Position numbers and translations under genes: made by a program. From Limnohabitans sp. 2KL-17 (GTDB lineage: Bacteria; Pseudomonadota; Gammaproteobacteria; Burkholderiales; Burkholderiaceae_C), in the NCBI RefSeq assembly GCF_003063415.1, contig NZ_NESK01000017.1:26536-90535 (forward strand): DNA of 64,000 nucleotides. The letters run 5' to 3'. Shown here in pieces: positions 26,718-35,134 of the stretch. Within the stretch, counting starts at the first letter, position 1. Every line of letters starts with the position of its first letter. Under the pieces are notes generated by a model. That model searched no databases and had not been told where the DNA came from. It worked only from the letters and a program-made list of their open reading frames with translations.

Positions 26718-27716
26718 ATGACCTACCGTCCAGACCGCCGTTCCTTTTTGCAAGCCACCGCTTGGGCTGCCGCCACTGTGGCTGCCAGCAGCCCCTTGAG
26801 CCAAGCCTGGGCCCAGACAAAGTGGCCTGCCAAACCCATCAGGATCATCGTGGCCTTTCCGCCCGGGGGCCTGACCGATGCCTTGGCACGCAGTTATGGT
26901 GAACACTTGTCCAGCAAACTGGGCGTGCCCGTGGTGATCGAGAACAAACCCGGGGCAGGGGCCATCATCGGTATCGACGCGGCCGCCAAATCGCCCGCAG
27001 ACGGCTACACGCTGGTCATGAGCACCTCGGGCACTTTCTGGCAAAACCGTATTTTGTATTCCAAGCTGCCCTACAACCTCGACAAAGATTTGACGCCCGT
27101 CACCGTGTTCCCATCGGGGCCGCTGGTGGTCGGCATCAACGAGAAAATCCCGGCTACCAACATGGCCGAATTTGTGGCATGGGCCAAAAAGAACCCCACC
27201 TCCATGGGCACTTATGCGCCAGGCTCTTACCCGCACATGGTGGCCGACCAGACCAACCGCGTCCATGGCACCCAAATCCAGTCGGTGCACTACCGGGGCG
27301 AAGCCCCCATGTGGCTCGATGTGGCCTCGGGCCAGTCGCAAATCGCGGTGGGCAGTTTCCTGGCCTTCAATGCCGTGGCCTCTCGCGGTGTGCGGCCAAT
27401 TGGCGTGACCGGCAGCTACCGCTCGCCCAAGCTGCCCAATGTGCCCACCCTCATGGAGCAAGGCGACACGGCCAAACTGGTCACCCTCGAAGGCGGTCTG
27501 CCATTGATGGCGCCCGGCGGGACGCCCGAAGCGGTGCTGAAACTGCTGGCCGACGAAGCCGTGGCCTGGTCCAACACCGACAAGGCCGCCAAGCTGCGCG
27601 AAACCTTTGCCATCCCCAATAAGCCCAAAAACCTGGTGGCCACGCGAAAGGACTGGGAGACTGAAGTGCCCGTCTGGATCAAACTGGCGGTGGATCTGGG
27701 GATCAAGCTGGACTGA
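26718..27716 (+). CDS. Bug/TctC-family tripartite tricarboxylate transporter substrate-binding protein
   Basis: This periplasmic solute receptor of 332 residues has a twin-arginine signal DRRSFLQATAWAAATVAASS ending near AWAQ. TctC landmarks are PIRIIVAFPPGGLTDALAR, VVIENKPGAGAIIGIDAAAKSPADGYT, the YAPGSYPHMVADQTN ligand loop and VPTLMEQG. No TctA or TctB is next to it, which is usual for Bug receptors in Burkholderiales. The ligand is unknown. Confidence 0.93.
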   Translation: MTYRPDRRSFLQATAWAAATVAASSPLSQAWAQTKWPAKPIRIIVAFPPGGLTDALARSYGEHLSSKLGVPVVIENKPGAGAIIGIDAAAKSPADGYTLVMSTSGTFWQNRILYSKLPYNLDKDLTPVTVFPSGPLVVGINEKIPATNMAEFVAWAKKNPTSMGTYAPGSYPHMVADQTNRVHGTQIQSVHYRGEAPMWLDVASGQSQIAVGSFLAFNAVASRGVRPIGVTGSYRSPKLPNVPTLMEQGDTAKLVTLEGGLPLMAPGGTPEAVLKLLADEAVAWSNTDKAAKLRETFAIPNKPKNLVATRKDWETEVPVWIKLAVDLGIKLD

Positions 27717-27740
27717 GCCTGCTGGGGGCGCACCCACTCA

Positions 27741-27774
27741 AAGCCCCGGCATTGATTGAACTGCCGGGGCTTTC
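27741..27774 (+). terminator. Terminator after the Bug-family gene
   Basis: AAAGCCCCGGCA (27741-27752) and TGCCGGGGCTTT (27763-27774) form a perfect 12-bp stem with a 10-base loop, 24 bp after the stop. Confidence 0.88.
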
Positions 27775-27829
27775 GTCCATTTGAACCCTAGAATGGACGA
27801 CTAAGTTCTAAAAAAATGCCCGCAGCGCA

Positions 27830-30661
27830 ATGACCCCCGAAACCAAAGCCCGAGTTCAGATTGACCAGCTATTGCAAGCCGCAGGTTGGCACGTTTGCAA
27901 TGTTGACCAAGTCAACCTGCATGCGGCGCAGGGCGTGGCCATTCGGGAGTTTCCGCTCAACACTGGCCACGGCTTTGCCGATTACCTGCTGTATGTGAAC
28001 GGCAAGGCCTGCGGCGTGATCGAGGCCAAAAAAGAAGGCGTTACCCTCAAAGGCGTTGAGGCGCAGTCAGAGCGTTATGCCCAGGGCCTGCCCGCTAGCT
28101 TGCCCGCTTGGCGCAGGCCCTTGCCGTTTTTGTTTGAGTCCACCGGGGTAGAAACCCAATTCACCAATGGGCTGGACCCGCAACCCCGCTCGCGCCGGGT
28201 GTTCGCTTTTTTCAGGCCCGAGCTGTTGGCGCAGTGGCTCAGCAGCGCAGCGCCTGCCTCGCCCAACTTGGTGGCCGTGGGCACCTGGCCTGCCAACGAA
28301 GAAAGCCCACCGGCCTACACACCCACCGGTACCTTTTTGGCCCGCATGCAGCACCTGCCGCAGCTGGTCACCCAATGGGGCCAGGGCGGCGCCAACTACC
28401 AGCTGTGGCCGGCGCAAATCACTGCAGTGCAAAACCTCGAAAAAAGCTTGGCCGCCAACAAACCCAAAGCCCTGATCCAAATGGCCACGGGCAGCGGCAA
28501 AACCTTTACCGCCATCAGCTTCATTTACCGTCTCATCAAGTTTGGTGGTGCGCGGCGGGTGCTGTTTTTGGTGGACCGTGGCAACCTGGGCCGTCAAACC
28601 AAAAAAGAGTTTGACCAATACGCCAGTCCCTACAACAGCTACAAGTTTGGTGAAGAGTTCATCGTGCAGCACCTGCAAGGCAGCCAGGTGGACACCAGCG
28701 CCCGCGTGGTCATTTGCACCATCCAGCGCATGTTCAGTTTGCTCAAAGGCAAAGAGCTGCCGCCCGAGGCCGACGAAGAAAGCACCGAGGGGCTGGAGAG
28801 CCTGTTCAAAGACCCCGAGCCCCTGCGCTACAACCCGGCCTTTCCCATCGAGCTGTTTGACATTGTGGTCACCGACGAAGCGCACCGCAGCATCTACAAC
28901 CTGTGGCGCCAAGTGCTGGAGTATTACGACGCCTACTTGGTGGGCCTGACCGCCACGCCTAACAAACAAACCTTTGGCTTCTTCAACCAAAACCTGGTGA
29001 TGGAATACGGCCACACCCAGGCCGTGGCCGATGGGGTGAACGTGAATTACGACGTGTACCGCATCCAAACCGAAGTGACCGAACGCGGTGCCAAGGTGGA
29101 AAAAGGCTTTTGGCTGGAAACCGTGGACAAAGCCACCCGCCGCAAAAGCGCTTGGCAGCTGGACGAAGACTTTGAATACGACCCCAACGAGCTCGACCGC
29201 AGCGTGCAAACGCCGGACCAAATTCGCAAAGTCATCACCACCTTTCGCGACAAGTTGCCCACCGAGATATTCCCCGGCCGCACCGAAGTGCCCAAGACGC
29301 TGATCTTTGCCAAAGACGACAACCACGCTGAAAAGATTGTGGAAATCCTGCGTGAAGAATTTGGCAAAGGCAACGAGTTTGCGCAAAAGATCACCTACCG
29401 CAGTACCCACACCAGTGGCACCAAGCCCGAAGACTTGATCAGCGCCTTTAGAAACAGCTACTTTCCGCGCGTGGCCGTGACGGTGGACATGATCGCCACC
29501 GGCACCGACATCAAGCCTGTGGAAATTGTCATGTTCATGCGCAGCGTCAAAAGCCGCAGCTTCTTTGAGCAAATGAAAGGCCGTGGCGTGCGCGTGTGCA
29601 ACAGCGCCGACCTGCAAGCCGTGACGCCCGACGCCAAAGTGAAAGACCACTTTGTCATCGTTGACGCCGTGGGCGTGTGCGAGCGCGACAAAACCGACAG
29701 CCGCCCCATGGACACGAAGAAAACCGTGCCCCTGGACAAACTGCTGCAAGCCGTGAGCTTGGGCAACGTAGAAGACGAAGTGCTGAGCAGCGTGGCCGCC
29801 AGGTTGGCCCGGCTGGATAAAGACCTGAGCCCGGCCGACCACGCCAAAGTGGTGGAGATAAGCGGCGGCAAAAGCCTGCGCGACCTGGCCAGCGGCATTG
29901 TGCAAGCGCTGAATGTGGATGACGACACATCGCCCTTTGAGGCTGAGGCCAAAAAGGTGGAGGCCGCCAAACCCTTTGCCAACCCCGCGCTGCGTGCCTT
30001 GATCTTGCAACTGCGCCAAAAGGCCGACCAAGTGGTGGACATCGTCACCCAAGACGAACTGCTGCACGCCGGCTTTAGCGAAGACGCCAGCGAACGCGCC
30101 AAAGGCCTGGTGCAAAGCTTTGAAGCCTTCATTGCACAGCACAAGGACGAAATTACCGCGCTGCAAATTTTGTACAACCGCCCCAGCCGCGCCCCGCTGA
30201 GCTACAAAGACATCAAAGCCCTGGCCGATGCGCTGCACGCGCCGCCGCACCTGCTGGACGAGAGCCAGCTTTGGCAAGCCTATGCCGCGCTGAACAAAAC
30301 CAAGGTGAAAGGCACCAGCCAACGCCGCCTGCTGACCGACCTGGTCAGCCTGGTGCGCTTTGCCATGCAGCAAGACAACGAACTGGTGCCCTACCCCGAG
30401 CGGGTGCAAAACAACTACAAAGCCTGGCTGGCCCAACTCGCTTCCGTTCGGGCTGAGCCTGTCGAAGCCATCTTCACCCCCGAACAACTGCACTGGCTAG
30501 AAATGATCCGCGACCACATCGCCGCGAACCTGGGCATTGAGCCCGATGACTTTGAATACGCCCCCTTCAACAGCGAAGGCGGCCTGGGCAAAGTGCACCA
30601 GCTGTTTGGTGCGGAGCTGTCGCAGGTGATTGAAGCGATGAACCGGGAGTTGGTGGCGTGA
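27830..30661 (+). CDS. hsdR: Type I restriction enzyme, R (endonuclease/translocase) subunit
   Basis: This 943-residue subunit cuts DNA after ATP-driven translocation. The N-terminal PD-(D/E)XK nuclease is visible as GFADYLLYVNGKACGVIEAKKEG, with D51, E65 and K67. The SF2 motor has Walker A MATGSGKTFTA near 225, DEAH-type VTDEAHRSIYN, GLTATPNK (motif III region) and the motif VI-like EQMKGRGVRVC. A helical C-terminal domain follows. A five-codon ATG frame (27816-27833) ends in a TGA overlapping the hsdR ATG. hsdS follows about 200 bp downstream, but hsdM is 9.3 kb away. Confidence 0.95.
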   Translation: MTPETKARVQIDQLLQAAGWHVCNVDQVNLHAAQGVAIREFPLNTGHGFADYLLYVNGKACGVIEAKKEGVTLKGVEAQSERYAQGLPASLPAWRRPLPFLFESTGVETQFTNGLDPQPRSRRVFAFFRPELLAQWLSSAAPASPNLVAVGTWPANEESPPAYTPTGTFLARMQHLPQLVTQWGQGGANYQLWPAQITAVQNLEKSLAANKPKALIQMATGSGKTFTAISFIYRLIKFGGARRVLFLVDRGNLGRQTKKEFDQYASPYNSYKFGEEFIVQHLQGSQVDTSARVVICTIQRMFSLLKGKELPPEADEESTEGLESLFKDPEPLRYNPAFPIELFDIVVTDEAHRSIYNLWRQVLEYYDAYLVGLTATPNKQTFGFFNQNLVMEYGHTQAVADGVNVNYDVYRIQTEVTERGAKVEKGFWLETVDKATRRKSAWQLDEDFEYDPNELDRSVQTPDQIRKVITTFRDKLPTEIFPGRTEVPKTLIFAKDDNHAEKIVEILREEFGKGNEFAQKITYRSTHTSGTKPEDLISAFRNSYFPRVAVTVDMIATGTDIKPVEIVMFMRSVKSRSFFEQMKGRGVRVCNSADLQAVTPDAKVKDHFVIVDAVGVCERDKTDSRPMDTKKTVPLDKLLQAVSLGNVEDEVLSSVAARLARLDKDLSPADHAKVVEISGGKSLRDLASGIVQALNVDDDTSPFEAEAKKVEAAKPFANPALRALILQLRQKADQVVDIVTQDELLHAGFSEDASERAKGLVQSFEAFIAQHKDEITALQILYNRPSRAPLSYKDIKALADALHAPPHLLDESQLWQAYAALNKTKVKGTSQRRLLTDLVSLVRFAMQQDNELVPYPERVQNNYKAWLAQLASVRAEPVEAIFTPEQLHWLEMIRDHIAANLGIEPDDFEYAPFNSEGGLGKVHQLFGAELSQVIEAMNRELVA

Positions 30662-30861
30662 GCGGCGGGTTAATCGGGTGTTTTGCTGCCTTTGCTTTAG
30701 TAACTGACGAAATGGCAGGGACCAAGCAGGGACCAAGTAGGGACCAAGCATTTACCTCACAAAAGCACCAAGTTGGCACCAAGTCAGGCATTAAGTGGGG
30801 ACCAAGTCAGACGGGCCATGAATGGGCCACAAAGGGGCCAAAGGGGCCACAAACGCCATGA
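30658..30861 (+). CDS. Possible small or relic ORF over a repeat tract
   Basis: A GTG at 30658 overlaps the hsdR stop and opens a 67-codon frame. It includes GTKQGPSRDQ and HQVGTKSG, reminiscent of the linker before the last winged helix in AlbA_2/HATPase proteins of the kind found remnant at 37600-38387. It is low-complexity and overlaps the start of hsdS. It may be a gene scrap or a non-coding repeat. Confidence 0.25.
   Translation: MSGGLIGCFAAFALVTDEMAGTKQGPSRDQAFTSQKHQVGTKSGIKWGPSQTGHEWATKGPKGPQTP
30718..30806. repeat. GGGACCAAG-type short repeats between hsdR and hsdS
   Basis: GGGACCAAG occurs at 30718, 30729 and 30740 (11-bp period) and again at 30798. GGCACCAAG lies at 30775 and a shorter GCACCAAG at 30765. 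A second family, GGGGCCAMA, follows at about 30834-30850, immediately before the hsdS ATG. Confidence 0.75.
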
Positions 30862-32207
30862 CTCAAATGGTTCGCCTGGGCGACGTGGCTCATATCAATC
30901 CGCGTTTCGACAAATCTTCATTGGCTGACGATGTGCCAGTGTCGTTTGTGCAAATGGCCTCGGTTGGTGCAGCTGACGGCAAGATCAATGTGTCCATTGT
31001 TCGCCCGTTTTCAGAGGTCAAGAAGGGCAGTTACACCCCATTCAAAGATGGCGATGTGCTCTTTGCCAAAGTGACCCCCTGCATGGAAAACGGCAAGATG
31101 GCCGTGGCCCGTGGGTTGAAGAATGGCGTGGGCTTTGGCTCATCCGAGTTTCATGTCTTACGCCCATCGGACCAAGTGGATGCGAAGTACCTGTATTACT
31201 TCGTGTCGTCTCAAGCCTTTCGCAAAGAAGCCGCAGGTCACATGACAGGTGCGGTGGGCTTGCGCCGTGTGCCAGCCGCTTTCTTGGCAGATGCAGAGTT
31301 ACCGTTGGTGCCGCTGGATGAACAGCGCCGCATCGTCGCTGAAATCGAAAAGCAGTTTTCCCGCCTCGACGAAGCCGTCGCCAACCTCCGGCGCGTCAAA
31401 GCCAACCTCAAACGCTACAAAGCCTCCGTCCTAAAAGCCGCCGTCGAAGGCCGCCTCGTCGAAACCGAATCCAGCATCGCCCAACGCGAAGGCCGAAGCT
31501 TTGAGACAGGCGAACAGCTTTTGCAGCGGATTCTTGACGAGCGGAGGGCGAAGGGCGTAGGGATAGGAAAGTACAAAGAGCCTGCACCTTTGGACACTCA
31601 AAATTTGAAAAATCTTCCTGATGGGTGGACTTGGGCTACTGTTGAAATGGTTTGTGACGCAATCGTGGATTGTCCCCACAGCACTGCAAAGTTTCAAACG
31701 CACGGGTACCCATGCGTAGATACCACTTGGATGACTACTGAGGGGTTAGCACAAGAGCGTGCGCGGTTTGTCGACGAAGCAACTTACAACGACCGGATAT
31801 CACGGCTGGCTCCAAAGACCGGTGACATAGTGTTTGCTCGCGAAGGCACTATCGGTACGGCTGTACTCATCCCTGATCGAATGGCTCCGTGTCTCGGGCA
31901 GCGCGTCATGCTATTGCGCACATCATCTGATTATTTAAATGGTTTGCTGGTTCATGTTTTGCACTCCGAAATCGTCAAGGTTCAATATCGAAGTCAAGCA
32001 CTCGGTAGCACAGTGGCTCACATCAATGTGGGTGATGTAAAGCGCTTCGCAGTGCCTGTACCACCTGCAAGTGAGCAAGCCCGAATCGTTGCTGAAGTCG
32101 ATCGCCACCTGTCCATCATCCGCGAAGTAGAAGCCGAAGTTGACATCAACCTTAAACGGGCGCTGGCGTTGCGGCAGGCGATATTGAGCAAGCAATTTAG
32201 CGTGTAG
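30858..32207 (+). CDS. hsdS: Type I restriction enzyme, S (specificity) subunit
   Basis: The protein has 449 residues from ATG 30858 (a 12-residue extension to 30822 is unlikely because it is repeat sequence). Two target-recognition domains alternate with two conserved helices: the central PLDEQRRIVAEIEKQFSRLDEAV near 155-180 and the terminal PPASEQARIVAEVDRHLSII near 410-430. FKDGDVLFAKVTPCMENGK and KTGDIVFAREGTIG are the paired TRD end motifs. The second half, from about 31590, is visibly AT-richer than the first, consistent with TRD exchange. The next gene starts 9 bp after its stop. Confidence 0.93.
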   Translation: MTQMVRLGDVAHINPRFDKSSLADDVPVSFVQMASVGAADGKINVSIVRPFSEVKKGSYTPFKDGDVLFAKVTPCMENGKMAVARGLKNGVGFGSSEFHVLRPSDQVDAKYLYYFVSSQAFRKEAAGHMTGAVGLRRVPAAFLADAELPLVPLDEQRRIVAEIEKQFSRLDEAVANLRRVKANLKRYKASVLKAAVEGRLVETESSIAQREGRSFETGEQLLQRILDERRAKGVGIGKYKEPAPLDTQNLKNLPDGWTWATVEMVCDAIVDCPHSTAKFQTHGYPCVDTTWMTTEGLAQERARFVDEATYNDRISRLAPKTGDIVFAREGTIGTAVLIPDRMAPCLGQRVMLLRTSSDYLNGLLVHVLHSEIVKVQYRSQALGSTVAHINVGDVKRFAVPVPPASEQARIVAEVDRHLSIIREVEAEVDINLKRALALRQAILSKQFSV

Positions 32208-32216
32208 GGAGAAAAA

Positions 32217-33119
32217 ATGACAAGGCAAGCGAAGTTCTATCTTGGAAGGGTACGCAAGCGTGGTGAATTAACTACGGAAAAAATTGTTGAGGCTATGCGT
32301 GAGCCCGCGACGATCGAATACCGAGGGACTCGTTACAGCTTCATCGACTTTCAATCTTTCGGTGCACCAGGACAGGAAACGGGGTTTTACGCAAAGATTG
32401 CTAAATATCGACAGGTAGGCGCAGTAGAGGTGGTCAAAGAGGAGCAGCATGCATCTGCTGCTGCAGCGGTGCCCTATTTGATTGATGTTTCCAGCCCGTT
32501 CGTATACCTACCCGGTTTTAGTGGCTTGGCATACCGCCATATCTGGAATAGTTTCCCTAGCGAGCAGTTCGAAAAGGTGTTTAGGGATCTGGTGGAAGCC
32601 AAGTATCAAAATTTCTTTGTCGGTTGCGACATAGAGCCAATTGCAGATCTGCGTACCTTTGTCTCTCGACTTTCAGGCTTGAGTGTGATCACGGAATTGC
32701 AAGCGTCTATTTTTCCTCCTAACCCATTGTTTGGTCCTTGTTGGAAATCGCTGAGTGAATACTTGCGAAAGCGCAAGCTCACAGAGGCGGTGATCAAAGA
32801 GGAAGGGCCACAGGGCATTGAAACCAAACTGCCTGAAATTGCAAAGGCTGTTCTCGCTGACTTGCCACCAGCCGACCTACTTGAATTGATGGAGCCGCTG
32901 TTAGATGGGTTGGGTGATGCGGCGTTGCTCATGGCAGCGGACGGTTACGGACGTGCGCGGGTAAAGGGGCTGGAGCATGGTCGACTAGTCATTATTCGAA
33001 CCAGCGAAAACCAGAAAAGTTTCCTTTTCGAGGGTGATCCTGAGCCTAGACGACTTTTCGATCATGCATTTGAAGCGTTTCAGAAAATTAACGACGAGCG
33101 TGGCTTGGAGCATCCATGA
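32217..33119 (+). CDS. Unrecognised protein, first gene of the hsd-embedded cassette
   Basis: I do not recognise this 300-residue protein. It is soluble-looking, with no signal peptide or membrane segment. Visible stretches are IEYRGTRYSFIDFQSFG near the N-terminus, an alanine patch HASAAAAVPYLIDVSSPFVYLPG, LAYRHIWNSFPSEQFEKVF and a charged C-terminal part, EPRRLFDHAFEAFQKINDERG. Its start follows hsdS by 9 bp with AGGGAG as ribosome site, so it is probably co-transcribed. Its ATGA end overlaps the membrane protein gene by 4 bp, implying a functional pair. Base composition is lower in GC than hsdR or hsdM, suggesting acquisition. A sensor role for the membrane partner is speculation. Confidence 0.8.
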   Translation: MTRQAKFYLGRVRKRGELTTEKIVEAMREPATIEYRGTRYSFIDFQSFGAPGQETGFYAKIAKYRQVGAVEVVKEEQHASAAAAVPYLIDVSSPFVYLPGFSGLAYRHIWNSFPSEQFEKVFRDLVEAKYQNFFVGCDIEPIADLRTFVSRLSGLSVITELQASIFPPNPLFGPCWKSLSEYLRKRKLTEAVIKEEGPQGIETKLPEIAKAVLADLPPADLLELMEPLLDGLGDAALLMAADGYGRARVKGLEHGRLVIIRTSENQKSFLFEGDPEPRRLFDHAFEAFQKINDERGLEHP

Positions 33120-33577
33120 GCCGAATCACAGATTTTTTGCGTTCTGTTTTCGTTTCGCCGGAGCTGCTCTTCGCTTTGGTGCCGCTCGCCATTTATGCAT
33201 ACGAACCAATGTGGGCCGATATGCTGCACAAGCCTATGAGTGATTCGGTTGGCTGGGGTCTTTCAGCAGCGGGTCTGTCGATTGGAATGCTTGCCTTTAG
33301 CTACAAGGAAGCCTTTGATCTTCTTTCGTTAAGTGGGGGGCGGAAAGTGTTGATCGAGTGGCCGGACTATCCAAAACTGAAAGTGCGAGTTTTGATTGCA
33401 TTTGGATGGTGTGTGCTGGGGTCTATTGCATGTATTTGTGCAACGTGGATGGTTGCTAAGGCATTTCAGCCCTTGCTTGGAATTACGCTCTTGATCAGCG
33501 GAATTTTTTCAGCTGCGACGGCAACAGCAACTATTGCACTTGCGCGGTTTTCACTGCGCGAATTGCTTGGCGAATGA
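33116..33577 (+). CDS. Small four-helix membrane protein, partner of the 32217 gene
   Basis: This 153-residue protein has four hydrophobic stretches at about 13-28, 46-62, 91-113 and 118-142. Between helices 2 and 3 is a short charged segment, SYKEAFDLLSLSGGRKVLIEWPDYPKLKV. No enzymatic motif is seen and I do not recognise the family. The 4-bp overlap with the upstream gene couples their translation. A soluble protein paired with a small membrane protein inside a defence locus is a common layout for anti-phage effectors, but that is inference only. Confidence 0.75.
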   Translation: MSRITDFLRSVFVSPELLFALVPLAIYAYEPMWADMLHKPMSDSVGWGLSAAGLSIGMLAFSYKEAFDLLSLSGGRKVLIEWPDYPKLKVRVLIAFGWCVLGSIACICATWMVAKAFQPLLGITLLISGIFSAATATATIALARFSLRELLGE

Positions 33578-33658
33578 TTGGAGACATTGAGTGACTCTGG
33601 GCAGAGAGACAGCGCTGCTCAGAATACACAAATTTGATTTGACATTAAGAGGATAAAA

Positions 33659-35134
33659 ATGACAGACATAAAAATTGATTGGAAGCTACTTCTAAACGAG
33701 GGGCGTCGCAAAAAGGAGTCTCAAAGTGCAGCCTGTGCTAAACCAAAAAATAGTATGGCTGAAACACGGACTGAAATTGAGCGAGACTTTGATCGTATTC
33801 TATTTTCTACACCTGTTCGACGGCTTGCTGACAAAACACAGGTGTTCCCACTCGACAAAAATGACAGCGTCCGAACACGCCTTACGCATTCGCATGAGGT
33901 GTCAAATCTGGCCCGAAGTATCGGTTCAGCCTTAGCCTTTAATTTTGATATCGCTGAGAGTGTTAAAAATTCGAAACGGAATCTCCCAGCGTTACTCGCG
34001 TTGACTGGTCTTGCACATGATTTAGGAAACCCACCTTTTGGGCATCAAGGTGAGGGTGCAATACAAAGCTGGTTTGCAGAAAACAAAGACACCGTTTTGG
34101 AAATTTTGACAAACGAGCAACACCGCCAGGATTTCCTCAAGTTTGAAGGTAATGCGCAAGGCTTTAGGTTGTTGACGCGACTTCAGTTAATCAACGACGA
34201 CTTTGGCTTAGACCTGACCCACGCTTCATTGACTGCATTGATGAAATACCCCACGCCGTCGCATCAAGTTGTTAAAAACCATGTCGCCAAGAAGAAGCAT
34301 GGTTTTTTTGCTTCCGAACAACATGTGGTGGATTACGTGCATAAGGAAACTGGACTTGCACTTGGGATAAGGCATCCGCTCGCGTACGTTATGGAAGCTT
34401 GCGATGACATCGCATATGTGGTGTTAGATGCGGAGGATGCGGTCAAAAAGGGATTGGCTTCATTCTCTGACTTAATGGCTTTTCTGAATAATGCAGGCGC
34501 AGATGATCCATTGGTTCAAAAAGTCATCAAAGATAGTCAGGAGAAGCATACAGAGCATCAGAAGGCAAGCCAAAAGTTATCGCCTGCTGAGTTGAACGAT
34601 GTATCAATGCAGCGTTTTCGCGTCTTTGCAATTGGGGCGATGGTCGGTTCTGCTACTGATGCTTTTAGAGAAAACGAAGCGGATTTTGTTGCAGGGACCG
34701 TAGCCGTGCCATTGCTTGAGAAAAGCACCGCTGAAACTCTTCGGAAGACGCTCAAGAATTTTTCGTTCATGCATGCATATAAGCATCGTTCAGTTCTCGA
34801 AGTTGAATTGCAGGGCTATAACGTCATTCGTGGGCTTATGGACTTCTTTTGGGCTGCTATTGTTGACCGCGAAGATCCTATGAAGCCAGAATCTGATCGG
34901 AAACGACCATTTACGAAATACGTTTATGGCCGCATCTCAGAAAACTATCGGCGAATTTTTGAAAACCCATCCTCAATAGATAGCGGATTGCCTATGCGGT
35001 ACCGTGAATGCATTTTGCTTACGGACATGATTTCTGGTATGACAGACTCCTATGCGGTTAATTTATACGAAGAGTTGTTGGGTCTGAAAGGGGCATTTGA
35101 TTCAAAAACCCTTTTTTCAAATGTCGTCACATGA
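33659..35134 (+). CDS. dGTPase-like HD-domain deoxynucleotide triphosphohydrolase
   Basis: This 491-residue protein would split dGTP or other dNTPs into nucleoside and triphosphate. The N-terminal ERDFDRILFSTPVRRLADKTQVFPL and RTRLTHSHEV are Dgt signatures. The metal site is H79 (THSHEV) and the HD pair H120-D121 in GLAHDLGNPPFGHQGE, with a later Asp in EACDDIAYVVLDAEDAVKKG. The length is close to E. coli Dgt (about 505). An 81-bp gap separates it from the membrane gene, with an AT-rich leader and GAGG ahead of the ATG. It overlaps the nucleotidyltransferase gene by 4 bp. dGTPases are known to restrict phage by depleting dNTPs, so a defence role here is plausible. Confidence 0.88.
   Translation: MTDIKIDWKLLLNEGRRKKESQSAACAKPKNSMAETRTEIERDFDRILFSTPVRRLADKTQVFPLDKNDSVRTRLTHSHEVSNLARSIGSALAFNFDIAESVKNSKRNLPALLALTGLAHDLGNPPFGHQGEGAIQSWFAENKDTVLEILTNEQHRQDFLKFEGNAQGFRLLTRLQLINDDFGLDLTHASLTALMKYPTPSHQVVKNHVAKKKHGFFASEQHVVDYVHKETGLALGIRHPLAYVMEACDDIAYVVLDAEDAVKKGLASFSDLMAFLNNAGADDPLVQKVIKDSQEKHTEHQKASQKLSPAELNDVSMQRFRVFAIGAMVGSATDAFRENEADFVAGTVAVPLLEKSTAETLRKTLKNFSFMHAYKHRSVLEVELQGYNVIRGLMDFFWAAIVDREDPMKPESDRKRPFTKYVYGRISENYRRIFENPSSIDSGLPMRYRECILLTDMISGMTDSYAVNLYEELLGLKGAFDSKTLFSNVVT

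Noticed and set aside
28067..30493. 808-codon open frame antisense to hsdR
   Set aside because: It is a shadow created by GC-rich codon use. It lies wholly within hsdR, whose motifs are all intact, and has His/Gly/Val-rich composition with no domain.
30718..30806. Possible CRISPR array between hsdR and hsdS
   Set aside because: Repeats are about 9 bp with 2-50 bp irregular gaps and no cas genes; they do not fit CRISPR.
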